Of a stretch of 64,000 bases of DNA, positions 11,728 through 20,900 are shown one piece after another. The translations under genes and the position numbers were made by a program. Source of the DNA: Flaccisagitta enflata (taxonomy: Eukaryota; Chaetognatha; Sagittoidea; Aphragmophora); the NCBI GenBank assembly GCA_965153355.1, contig OZ231128.1, positions 16,306,001 through 16,370,000 of the forward strand. The letters are read 5' to 3'. Each line of letters begins with the position of its first letter. Positions within the stretch are counted from its first letter, which is position 1. Under the pieces are notes generated by a model, which worked only from the letters and a program-made list of their open reading frames with translations, did no database searches and was not told the DNA's origin.

Positions 11728-11960
11728 AGGGCGTATTGCTACTGACTAGCAAAAACGCGTTTTCTCCCGTTGAGCGTATTCACATATTCATGAACTTCAA
11801 GCGTTTCACGAGGTAGTGAGCGAAGCGAGCGTAGCATAGTGGAGGGCTATGGAGCAAGTGAACGGAGTGAGCAGAGTGAGCGGTGCGAGCAAACGAACGT
11901 AGCGAGCGACCGAGTGGCCTATTTAAAAACGTGATTGTCTATGACTAGAAACACACCCTA
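11728..11960 (-). mobile_element. Family C element, copy 3
   Basis: AGGGCGTATTGCTACTGACT at the left and GACTAGAAACACACCCT at the right, with the GTAGTGAGCGAAGCGAGCG interior. Same order as 38695-38985. Confidence 0.6.
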
Positions 11961-12519
11961 AGTTGAGGCGAGGCAAATGTGCCCGACCAAGATGAAATTT
12001 TTAAAGTAACCTCATTGAGGAAATGGTTTGCTAAGATGCATGAACGCGACTTTATATATGCAGGAATTTATGTTGATTTGTCTGTTCTTTGTCTCTGTTG
12101 ATAGGATTTTCTTCTAACGAAATGAAAACATGACTTTGAGCAGATTCAATGCAAGTTAACTGCTTTTGAGGTGGCCATTGGCCCAAAATATTGGAATAAA
12201 GTAGAAGGGCTTACTTCATCCGTTCAAACTATCGTCAGTTGGTTTTGAAGATTATTCTTGATTTTTTGTTCACTTACGCTCAGTAAGAACGCTCTGAATT
12301 AACTGCCTATCAAAGTATCCCCGGACCGAAGACAATTTCTGTTATTAATCCAGGTACTATGCCTGAGGTAAGCCATCATCACATGAAGCAAGCTTACTCT
12401 GATCTAGAGTCCTTGCGGGATTTGATCACCTTTCATTTCAGCGTCCAAACGTTTTTTATACATACATATCGGAAAAATCTGGGTATGGCTACAACAAATG
12501 CGAAAGAAATGTCGCCTTT
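11961..12519. other. Left flank of retroelement; no supported gene
   Basis: A GTAAG..TTTCATTTCAG pair at 12368-12441 looks like a 74-bp intron but lies in an open frame of only about 50 codons. This flank does not match the sequence upstream of the 3' repeat copy. Confidence 0.4.
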
Positions 12520-12621
12520 GCCTTCCTATTTTCCAATCGGCCAACTTTCTTTCACCACAAGTCGTCAGTCAGATAGACGCTCATAGACAGTGCCAGTTGA
12601 AACTCGTGGGCGTAATTTATA
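12520..12621 (+). repeat. 5' terminal direct repeat (partial LTR or R region)
   Basis: 102 bp identical to 24897-24998 at an offset of 12377. Homology stops sharply at 12520: the sequence upstream of 12520 does not match that upstream of 24897. So either the 5' LTR is truncated, or the repeat is only the R part of an RNA-derived copy. Confidence 0.85.
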
Positions 12622-12685
12622 TTTCAACAATTTAAAAAACGACTCGACTATTTCCATCTTCGACCTCCGAAAACGAAATTGGACA

Positions 12686-15007
12686 ATGGCGGCCGCGCGT
12701 AACGACGACACCGTCTCGACTGCTTCAACGTCATCTCGTGTATCTCACTTCGGTTTGAATCAGTGTCCGAGGTCGAATCGTTTGCGCGCAATGAGGAACG
12801 ACATCACGGCGGAGATGGAAGGATGCCGGCGCCTTTTCGACGCCGTTGCCACTTGCGCCGAAGGGACGAACGATTTCGACGACGCCGCATGTGAATCAGA
12901 CGGCGCTCGACACGGCCTTCGGGATATGGTCTACGACTTTATATCATACGCAAGGCAAATGGCGCTCGACTCGATGCCCGGCGACCCTCTTCAATTCGCG
13001 GCGTCCACTCTGCGTCGAATCCGGCGCAAATGGAACTCCATGCGTTTCTTTGATCGTGAAAATTATCCAGAGGGTTTTCCTTCCAACGCCGACATCGTGA
13101 ACGCAATGCACAACGACATTGGGAATCGTAAAAGACCCGTCAATGAATTCTCATGGAACAGTCTCCCAACTGACACTCATGCCGCCCGTGATAATGTTAC
13201 TGGCGCTCCGACTCCAAGGATGCGAACGTCTTTGCCAAACCCCGACGGATCCGAATATCTGCCACTTCCGGTCCCTCGACATGGGGCGCAATCTCCAACT
13301 GGCGGTCAATACTTAAATCTGCCGCCGATCCAAAGAGGAGATGCCGTCAACCAGTGGGTTTCAGATTTGGTATCGGAAATCGAACCTGCGCGTGCGTCTC
13401 CGATGGAGCAAGCCGACGACATGCTTGCGGATCTCGACGACGCCGATGCTCTCGCAAGAGGTCGCGGGATCATCAACGGATTGACGCCGCAGGAGAGGGC
13501 GAGGCGACGCTTCGTCAACAGGAGTGCGGAGAGAGACAGATGGGGTAGGCAGTTGGAGGAGGAAATGCGACAAGGCCGTCGGCTGATTGATGATATGCAG
13601 CAGCAACAACGGGAGGAGGAGCAGCGACAGCAACAGGAGCAACAGCAGCAGCATCAATTGCAGATGCAGCAGCAGCAACTCCAACAGCAACGTCAACTCC
13701 ACCGACCACAGGAGCAGCAGCAAACGACGGCTCAACGGCAGCAGCAAGAGCTGTTGCAGCAGCAGCAGTTGCAGCAACTCCAACAATTTCGTCAGCAAGA
13801 TCAACAACAACATCAGATCCTGCAGCCTGCGCCACAACCTGTGGCTCAACAACAGCAACAACACGATCAACAGCAGCAACAGCAGCAACAGCAACAACAA
13901 CAAGAGCTGCGACAACATCAACCGGCAACGCAGCCGCATGAACAACAACAACAGCGGCAAAATTATGCAGGAGAATGTATGCAACAGCAACTGCAGCAGC
14001 AACAGCAACCTTCCGCCGCGATCCCAGCGGTGGTAGTGGATCCTCCAGCGTCAAATAACCATCCTGTCGAAAGCATGAATGTCAGTGAGGAAACAGAAGA
14101 AGAGAGACAGCAACGCCTTGCAGAACAACGTCTGCGCATGATGGCTGAAGGTGAAGGTGGTGGTGCAGCAACAGCTCCAAAGGCGCCGATCGCGGTGCCA
14201 TTGGGATTCCAACAGCGAAGCTCATCACAAGAAGACAAAGAGTTATACGACAGAATGTGCAACTTTCGCCAACAGCAGCAGCGAGATGAAGATAGAAGGG
14301 CAGGAGTATTCAACAATGCGGCAGAGATGCAACGAAAGCACTGGAATAGCCTGAACGACGGCGGCATTGGTGGAGCTTTAGAGCAGCGAGATGTGAAGCT
14401 TAGACAACTGTCTGAGCTGGACAAGCAGCAGCCGCAGCATCCGCCAAAAGACCGTCGATCTATCTTCAAAAAGTTCAATCCGGGACTTTTCAATTCGAAC
14501 TTGCAGCAACGTCATGTGCAGCCAGTGGAAACGTCCGTCAAGCAGCCGATGCAGCAGCAGCAACAGTTGGAGCAGCAGCAGCAGCAAGGACAGCGACAGC
14601 ATCAACTGCAGCAGCAGAATGAACAGCAACAGCATCCTGACCAGCAGCAGCAGCTTCAACATCAACAGTGGCAGCAGCAACGGTTTCAACAACAGCAACA
14701 GCATCATTATCAGCATCATCAAACCCCAGCAGCAACGATTCTCCCTACCGCACCGGAAGTGATCTTCGAGAAGCAGATTGGTTCTGCTAGAAGGGAGACT
14801 GAACTTCCCCATCAAGAGGAAAAGGTCTTCAACACAGCCGGAAGCGGAGGTGATGCAACGGAGGCGATGCGCAGGAGGCAGAGGCAGGAGGCCGCTGACG
14901 CGAAGTTGGCACAGCAGCTGCAAGATAAGGAGAGAAGAAAAGTCGCTCCCAAGAAGACAACGAGTGGATTGCAGCCGCTGGGCGCCAGAAGTAGCGCAAG
15001 CGCCTAG
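12686..15007 (+). CDS. gag: Gag, Gln-rich N-terminal part
   Basis: 773 residues from the ATG at 12686, chosen for its strong context (ACA before, G after) and position 64 bp after the terminal repeat. An earlier GTG-initiated reading is unlikely in an animal. Residues 1-290 are a mixed-charge, apparently folded region of no recognised family. Residues about 300-435 and 615-680 are dense Gln tracts with Leu and His, encoded by mixed CAG/CAA. The rest is charged and helix-prone. The frame stops at 15005 where coiled-coil coding continues in another frame, so this ORF is the front of a longer Gag. It probably forms the particle or an RNP assembly. Whether the Gln-rich region is a normal part of this lineage is unknown. 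Confidence 0.7.
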   Translation: MAAARNDDTVSTASTSSRVSHFGLNQCPRSNRLRAMRNDITAEMEGCRRLFDAVATCAEGTNDFDDAACESDGARHGLRDMVYDFISYARQMALDSMPGDPLQFAASTLRRIRRKWNSMRFFDRENYPEGFPSNADIVNAMHNDIGNRKRPVNEFSWNSLPTDTHAARDNVTGAPTPRMRTSLPNPDGSEYLPLPVPRHGAQSPTGGQYLNLPPIQRGDAVNQWVSDLVSEIEPARASPMEQADDMLADLDDADALARGRGIINGLTPQERARRRFVNRSAERDRWGRQLEEEMRQGRRLIDDMQQQQREEEQRQQQEQQQQHQLQMQQQQLQQQRQLHRPQEQQQTTAQRQQQELLQQQQLQQLQQFRQQDQQQHQILQPAPQPVAQQQQQHDQQQQQQQQQQQQELRQHQPATQPHEQQQQRQNYAGECMQQQLQQQQQPSAAIPAVVVDPPASNNHPVESMNVSEETEEERQQRLAEQRLRMMAEGEGGGAATAPKAPIAVPLGFQQRSSSQEDKELYDRMCNFRQQQQRDEDRRAGVFNNAAEMQRKHWNSLNDGGIGGALEQRDVKLRQLSELDKQQPQHPPKDRRSIFKKFNPGLFNSNLQQRHVQPVETSVKQPMQQQQQLEQQQQQGQRQHQLQQQNEQQQHPDQQQQLQHQQWQQQRFQQQQQHHYQHHQTPAATILPTAPEVIFEKQIGSARRETELPHQEEKVFNTAGSGGDATEAMRRRQRQEAADAKLAQQLQDKERRKVAPKKTTSGLQPLGARSSASA

Positions 15008-15205
15008 CAACGCCTCAAGCGAAGTCATCCAGCAGAATCAACGTTTGCAGCAAGAAGTGGATAGTTTGAGGATGCAGATTCAGCAGAGAGACTTTTGACC
15101 TTGCCGCAGCGAGAGAGAAGAAACAACGCAAAGAAGAACAAAAAAGCGACAGTACGTCCGCCAAGATTTTGATGCTCCCCGATTCCATCAAGATGATCAC
15201 AACAA
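15008..15205 (+). pseudogene. gag: Gag middle segment, frame-disrupted
   Basis: Coding character continues through this gap but moves between frames. One frame gives a heptad-like coiled coil ending at the TGA at 15096. The next frame continues with a Lys/Glu/Arg-rich helix, and a third with Asp/His-rich residues up to 15203. At least three one-base shifts are needed to link 12686-15007 with 15206-15583. No single stop explains the breaks, which fits base-calling indels or a few small lesions in a young copy. Confidence 0.5.
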
Positions 15206-15583
15206 ATGAATCAGCAAGAAGAAGTTGGGTGGAGCGTGAAAACTACCAAAAAGAGATCTCCGGTCAAGGTCGGGGGTCAATACGCTTTCCCCCAAAAAGC
15301 CCCAGCGTATCATCAAGTGGAGCATCATCAAGTAGCTCGTCAACCGGAAGTTCATGTACAGATGCCCAACAATCCGGCTCTGGACATGTTCTTGGAGAGG
15401 GCGGCGTACAACGATCATATGCGAGCAAGGGAGGTCGGCCTCAAAGCGTTGGAGAGGGCAAGACCTGAGAAGCCTCTGCATGAGCTTTCATCCACCGATT
15501 TCATGATGTGGAAGAGGAAGTTCAAAGATGCTGAAAAGCATGAAGGCTTGACGCAGATGGACATTTTTATTGGAATTGCCTAA
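15206..15583 (+). CDS. gag: Gag capsid, first segment
   Basis: About 125 residues with a basic start, a His/Gln-rich stretch, then a helical part with Met-Trp-Lys-Arg-Lys-Phe near the end. That part resembles the start of Pao-family Gag, where a conserved W..F pair precedes the first capsid helix. The ATG at 15206 is only the first in frame, because the upstream reading is broken. It overlaps the next segment and must be joined to it through a one-base shift in a T5 run near 15563-15568. Confidence 0.6.
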   Translation: MNQQEEVGWSVKTTKKRSPVKVGGQYAFPQKAPAYHQVEHHQVARQPEVHVQMPNNPALDMFLERAAYNDHMRAREVGLKALERARPEKPLHELSSTDFMMWKRKFKDAEKHEGLTQMDIFIGIA

Positions 15584-16502
15584 GTGGTTTGCTGGTCCGG
15601 CAAAGGAGATCATTGAAACTGCGACGATTGGTGCAACTAAAGCGACAGCAAGAGGAGAGATTGACGACGCCTTCGAAAAAATGGACGTCGTCTTCATGGC
15701 AAGGCGCTGCAACATTGCGGCGCTGTTCAACGAAATCGTCGCGGAGGCGAAGATCCAGTCGGCCGACCATGCAAGGCATTTCAATTTGTCTGCAAGGTTG
15801 CAAAAGGCAAAGAAGATTGCGAGGACCTGTGGAGAAGTGCAACAATGCTATCGTGACGAGCTGCTGCAGGAGATCCTCAATAAGAGGGTCCCTCATCTTG
15901 CAGATAAATTCTGGGAAAAGCAACATGAAGCAGCCCAAAATGGACAATCATTTTCATTCGACAACTTGGTTAATATGATTGAGACATGGGCGGTGATTCA
16001 GCGCAACAAAGGCGCAAGCTGCAAAACAGCATCAGTGGCAGCAGTTGCAACGACAGAAAAAGAGGCGCCATCATCATATGAGGATGCCTTGACCAATGGC
16101 AAGCAAAAAGTGCAGTCGACGGACCGCTGCAACGTCTGCAGTGGAATGCATCAAACGGAAGAGTGTCATCAGTTGTTAGAGTTGGAAGTGGACGCGAGAG
16201 TTCAGAAGATCATGTCTCGTCGTCTTTGCTTCCACTGCCTCGCGCCAGGACACAACGCCAAAGGATGCGCGAACAGACCAACTTGCCAGATCTGTAAGAA
16301 GCGGCACGCGACAATTCTCCACGGGCGCACCTACAAGAAAGAAGAAAAGGAAGAGAAGAAAGGAGAAAATAAGCAGGGAAATAAAGTACCGCTGGCTCCC
16401 TTCAAAAAGTCAGAGGATGCGGCTGCAGCAGCACCAACAGCTCCGTCGACGGCGGAGGCAGCCGATCCAACGGAAGTAATCTCTCCTAACGCCACGGCAT
16501 GA
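15570..16502 (+). CDS. gag: Gag capsid C-terminal part and nucleocapsid
   Basis: About 310 residues. The opening LPKWFAGPAKEI block matches the Pao-type Gag core, and a helical capsid region follows to about 16030. At 16128-16323 lie three zinc-binding units: C-X2-C-X3-H-X4-C, C-X2-C-X4-H-X4-C (CFHCLAPGHNAKGC) and C-X2-C-X3-H-X4-H. This triple arrangement is characteristic of BEL/Pao and binds the element RNA. A Lys/Glu-rich stretch and an Ala/Pro-rich tail lead to the UGA at 16500. The frame is entered by a shift and not by its own start, so no initiator is claimed. Confidence 0.85.
   Translation: MELPKWFAGPAKEIIETATIGATKATARGEIDDAFEKMDVVFMARRCNIAALFNEIVAEAKIQSADHARHFNLSARLQKAKKIARTCGEVQQCYRDELLQEILNKRVPHLADKFWEKQHEAAQNGQSFSFDNLVNMIETWAVIQRNKGASCKTASVAAVATTEKEAPSSYEDALTNGKQKVQSTDRCNVCSGMHQTEECHQLLELEVDARVQKIMSRRLCFHCLAPGHNAKGCANRPTCQICKKRHATILHGRTYKKEEKEEKKGENKQGNKVPLAPFKKSEDAAAAAPTAPSTAEAADPTEVISPNATA
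16500..16502 (+). promoter_or_regulatory. In-frame UGA between Gag and Pol (possible readthrough site)
   Basis: TGA followed by CTG, with the same frame open on both sides and no ATG before the protease. UGA followed by C is the leakiest stop context known in eukaryotes. A simple mutation of a sense codon is the alternative. Confidence 0.4.
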
Positions 16503-18893
16503 CTGGCGGCGACGGCAACGTCGCGGTCCGTCTCTTCATTCGACGACGTTGTCCGTCCGATTGTTCCAGTGACTATTATAAACAATTCTTCGGGTGCGCA
16601 GAGGACGATATACGCTATGATCGACTCAGGCGCTGATCGCGACGTGATCAGTACCAATGTCATTCGCAGTCTTCTGATTCCAACAAAAACAGTGCAAATG
16701 ACGGTGATTACTGTGGGAAATCGTGTTGTTGAGGATCGTTTCATCACATCATTCACCATGCAATCGGTCGACGAGGAATATGTCGTCGACGTCAACGACG
16801 CGCTGGTGGGTGATTTGTTAACGAGTGAACGCGACATTCCTCCTTTTCTCCGCGACCTATCTGACCAACCTCACATCAGAGACATAAAATTTCCAGAAGC
16901 TGAAGGCGGTGTGATGATGATCATCGGAGCGGCGCATGCGGATGCCGCCGTCGCTCAAGAAATCCGCCGAGGGCCTTCAGGATCTTTGACTTGCTTCAGA
17001 TGTCTATTCGGTTGGACTGTATGTGGAAAAACGGGGAAGAGAGGACGAGATATTGCATCGATCAACGCTATCGCGACGGATGATCGCGTCCTCAACGACA
17101 ACATCGATCGCATCCTCGACAATCGCGTCCTCAACAGCAACATTGACCGCATCTTCTACCATGACTTTGCATCATCAATCGTCTCGCAAGAGGAGATGGG
17201 TGATTCCCTTGAAAATATCAGAGCGTGCAAAATGTTAGAGGAAAAGACATATTTTTGCCCAATTGTGAAAAAATATTTTGCTCCTGTCACATGGAAATTT
17301 CATCACGAAAAAATCATGGAAATTCTGAGAAGAGTGAAGTCACGACCTACTGCGATGAAGCGGCTCGGCAACCAACGTTTCCGCTTCAAGCGTGATCCAG
17401 CCTTCAAAGAAAGAGTCTTCTGTGAGATCGAGAAATTTTACGAGACGGGAGTGGCGATTGAGATTGACAGCGTCGACGACGACGACAGCATTGAGAAGCC
17501 GCGCTGGTACCTTCCTCTTCACATTGTGGAATTGCGCGGCAAAACGCGCGTATGCCACGATGCGCGTGCGGCGACCGACGGGATCTCACTCAACGATTTG
17601 CTCGTCGGAGGCCCAAACTTGATGAATAGCTTGATGGACATCCTCATGCGTTTTCGTCAGTGGAAAATCGCCTTTATGTGTGATATAAAGGCATTTTTCC
17701 ACCAAATCCGCGTCCATCCTGACGACGCTGATTTATTCAGATTCTTTTGGTTCAAAGACCGTACTCTACGAGAAGCAATTTTGAATCTGTTTTTATCACA
17801 CGTCTTCGGCAGCCAATCCAGCTCATTCGTCACATCGTTCACCGTCAGGAAGCATGCTGAAGTAATCCGGCCCAAGTATCCCTACAACGTCTACGATCTC
17901 ATTCGCTACGGCTTCTACGTCGACGACGGAAGTGGGGGTGGGGATTCGGTCGACGAAGCACTGCAGCTGAAGGTGGATTCAGTGGCGGCGATGGCTGAAG
18001 GCGGGATGGATCTTGTGAAGTGGAAAAGCAACGCGCGGCAATTGATGGATGGAGATCCGAACGTGCCAATTCCCATCTCAGATAAGCAAGATGATGCTCC
18101 GACGAAGGTGTTGGGCGTCTCATGGCTTCCGGCGGAAGACGTCTTCATCTTCATCTGCGACGAGGAATTCAAAACTCTTAGAGCAAAAACACCTCGTCAA
18201 TTGGTCTCCATGCAAGCTAAACTTTATGATCCATTGGGATTTTGGAGTCCAAGTGCATACATCGGCAGACGACATCTTCAACTCTGTCGTCCACAGGAAG
18301 TGGGATGGGATTCGCCCTTGGAAGAGAGCGTCGAGGAATCCTTCTTCCGCTACACTTCATCTTGGCCTCTTCTACAACAATACCGCATTGAACGCTGGTG
18401 GAATGGCGGCGTCGACAATAGCGACATTGCAGAAGTCACAATCGAGTTCTTTTGCGATGCGGCTCCAAAAGGCGGATATGGAGCAGTTGCATATCGACGC
18501 CAAGTCAATCGAGATGGAGACGTTCACATTTCATTCCTTGCCTCCAAATCTCACGTCATCCCACTCAATCCAAAACGTGCTTCTCATCATAACAGCGTTC
18601 CACGAGTCGAGATTGTATCCGCAGAAAAAGCAGTGCAGCTCAAACGCTTTGTCGGAAGGACCATCGACTTGGACAATGTCGTCGTCAGATTTTGGTCTGA
18701 TTCTGAATCTGCACTGAAGATGATTTACAATCCGGCAAAACCGAGGCCTGTATTCTTCGCCAATCGTCTCTCCAAGATCCATAGTGGGTCGGATCCACAG
18801 CAGTGGCGCTGGGTTGACTCGCCAAACAACCCAGCCGACCACTGCAGCCGTGGCATCCAGGCCCATGAAGCCGAAAAATGGCGCCAATTCCAT
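16503..18893 (+). CDS. pol: Pol: aspartic protease, reverse transcriptase, RNase H
   Basis: Continuous frame of about 795 codons downstream of the UGA. The protease active site DSGAD is at 16623. RT block A, DIKAFFHQI, begins at 17682. The region around FGSQSSSFVTSF (about 17805) corresponds to the FG..SSP block. The catalytic YVDD is at 17916-17927. RNase H shows FCDAAPKGGYGA (Asp at 18456), VEIVSAEKAVQL, FWSDSESAL and the terminal NPADHCSRG. All catalytic acids are present. The frame stays open to 19166, but Pao-type similarity leaves it near 18890, where it continues one base back. The product would copy the element RNA into DNA inside the Gag particle. Confidence 0.9.
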
Positions 18894-19335
18894 CACGTCC
18901 TGCATTTTTGCGCCTCCCTGAAGATCAATGGCCAAAGACTAACATCGCGACGTGCCCTATTTCTGCACAAGTCGCCGCTCTGTATGTGGCTGAAAGTGAA
19001 AAGAAACAAGTGGCTGACGCGATACTTCTTGCAGCAGCTTCTCGGGGAAAATGGATGCATAAGTTGCGGATTATCGGCATGGTTCTCATCGCAGTCAAAA
19101 GGTGGAGAGCGTATCCAAGGGCGAAGACACGAGCAGCAAAGGATCTCCTTCCTAAACCGGAAGTGACGCAAGACGTTTTGGAGGAGGCGCGCAAACAGCT
19201 CGTCAAGTCAATGCAGCGGCATCATTATTCTGACGTCTTTGAACAATTGGAGTTGGGAAGGGTCTTTAAACCAGAAAGCCGTCATGACTTTATCATTAAA
19301 AACAAGGAGATGCGGAAGTTGAATCCTTTCGTCGT
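18878..19335 (+). CDS. pol: Pol: RNase H to integrase linker segment (shifted frame)
   Basis: Second frame, beginning with a GPAFL-like and PEDQWP block. In Pao polyproteins this follows the RNase H tail. Continues through a helical region with LRIIGMVLIAVKRW and ends in a KLNPFVV motif. Two further one-base steps near 19336 and 19352 lead into the integrase frame. The ATG at 18878 is incidental. Confidence 0.7.
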
Positions 19336-19352
19336 GACGACGGTATCTTCGC

Positions 19353-20546
19353 GTCGGCAGCCGATTGGAAAATGCCGACATCGCACATGACGCTAAATTT
19401 CCCTTCATCCTGCCGCCAAAAGACGAGAATGTGAAATCATTAATTCGCCATTATCATCATAATGATTTTCACGCGGGTGCAAAGCATACATTGTGCCAAT
19501 TACGCCAATTTGTGTGGATTACAAAAGGTCTTCAGGCTGTCAAGAGCGTCGTCAACACGTGCTTCAGATGCCAGAAGAACTTCAAAAAGAACGCAAATCA
19601 GCAAATGGCCAATCTTCCATCAAATCGAGTCAATCCTGCGCCTGTTTTTGCAGAGACTGGATTGGACGTCATGGGGCATTTCCTCGTCAAAATGAACGGG
19701 CGTGCTGATCACAAGGTGTGGATCGCAGTGTTCACCTGTTTCGTGTCACGTGCCGTCCATGTGGAATTGCTCTTCAACATGTCAGCCGATGCGATGGTAA
19801 ATGCAATCATCCGTTTTGCAGCAAGGCGCCCAGGAATCCGCCGATTCACTTCAGACTGTGGAACGAATCTAGTTGGCGCCAACAATATCCTCAAGAAGGA
19901 AATGGAAGCTTGGAACCGCTCGTCAACTCCCGAATTGCAGCGGCGCGGCCTTCGGTGGGATTTCATCACGCCGAGAACACCTCACTATGGTGGGGTGTGG
20001 GAGAGAATCGTCGGTCTCTTCAAGCGCCATCTCGCTTCAATCTCTACTGGCGCCATCCTCCACGTCGATGCCTTCAACACTGCTGTCGTCGAAGTTGAAG
20101 GAATTCTCAATCGCCGTCCTCTGACAGCGCTCAGCGATGATCCAAATGACTCTGAGGCCCTCACACCCAATCATATCCTCAATCCATCAACATCCGGTCA
20201 CGCTCTTTGGATCTGGTGCAACAAGGCGTCAACTCTGACGCCGACTCGAAGATTCAATGGAGGCGTGCGCAATCGCGTGTGGATGCGTTTTGGAAATCGT
20301 GGAGGGTCAAATATTTGTTGCTTCTTCACGCGAAGCAAATGGTCGAGATCCGAGAGAGACTTTGCGGTCGATGACATGGTCATCGTCATGGACGAAACGC
20401 TGCCTCGTCACAATTGGAGTTTAGGACGCGTCATGGGTGTCGAAGGATCATCAGCTCATGTCCGGAGGGCTCATGTTCGACGCCAAGATGGAAAGATCGT
20501 GACGAAAGACCGCACAAAGCTTGTGCGGCTGGAATTGGATTCATAA
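19353..20546 (+). CDS. pol: Pol: integrase with Pao-type C-terminal region
   Basis: About 398 residues. A short VGSRLENA block precedes the zinc-binding H2C2 region (LIRHYHHNDFHAG to CFRCQ, about 19437-19575). The DDE triad is Asp 19665, Asp 19854 (FTSDCGTN) and Glu 20001 (YGGVWERIV), spacing D-X62-D-X48-E, in the BEL/Pao range. The C-terminal region with W..D..VIVMDE and HNWSLGRV is the Pao-associated DUF5641-like segment. The stop TAA is at 20544. The DDE and zinc residues are intact, so the domain could be active if the frame is restored in nature. Confidence 0.9.
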   Translation, partial: VGSRLENADIAHDAKFPFILPPKDENVKSLIRHYHHNDFHAGAKHTLCQLRQFVWITKGLQAVKSVVNTCFRCQKNFKKNANQQMANLPSNRVNPAPVFAETGLDVMGHFLVKMNGRADHKVWIAVFTCFVSRAVHVELLFNMSADAMVNAIIRFAARRPGIRRFTSDCGTNLVGANNILKKEMEAWNRSSTPELQRRGLRWDFITPRTPHYGGVWERIVGLFKRHLASISTGAILHVDAFNTAVVEVEGILNRRPLTALSDDPNDSEALTPNHILNPSTSGHALWIWCNKASTLTPTRRFNGGVRNRVWMRFGNRGGSNICCFFTRSKWSRSERDFAVDDMVIVMDETLPRHNWSLGRVMGVEGSSAHVRRAHVRRQDGKIVTKDRTKLVRLELDS

Positions 20547-20900
20547 AAAAACGCTAAGTTTTGAGAGAGAGAGAAAAAGGCGCATGGGCCTGTCCATTAG
20601 TAACTATAGATATGAGTGATTGAAACTCTGACTTGTTATATTTACAAAGAGTTGTTATTATTCATATTTGGTTCTGATTATCCATGCTTTCATCTTTCCT
20701 CTTGTCAATTATGTGATCCATTTCCACTCACACATTAAAAACACTGATTCATTCGCTCTGTCTATATGTACATATTATTGTGCCAAAATCCGTTCTTACC
20801 ATTATCAGTTCTCGATTACGAACATTTCAAAGCTTCCGCTGACGACGTCATTCCATCTACGAAGTCAGTCTACATCTTGAAGTCGCTCGTCGGAGTCAAG
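20547..20900 (+). other. Pol-ORF3 spacer
   Basis: 354 bp, AT-rich, no ORF of note. The frame of ORF3 is open back to 20766, but the 45 extra residues are hydrophobic and Cys-rich, unlike the rest, so they are taken as leader. Confidence 0.5.

Noticed and set aside
12368-12441. Intron-like GTAAG..CAG segment in the retroelement's left flank
   Set aside because: The motifs are good, but the joined frame is only about 50 codons and ends within the terminal repeat. Chance cannot be excluded.
15560-15570. Programmed frameshift in Gag
   Set aside because: The site is a plain T5 run without a canonical slippery heptamer in the right phase, and many similar breaks exist in the element. A simple indel is more likely.
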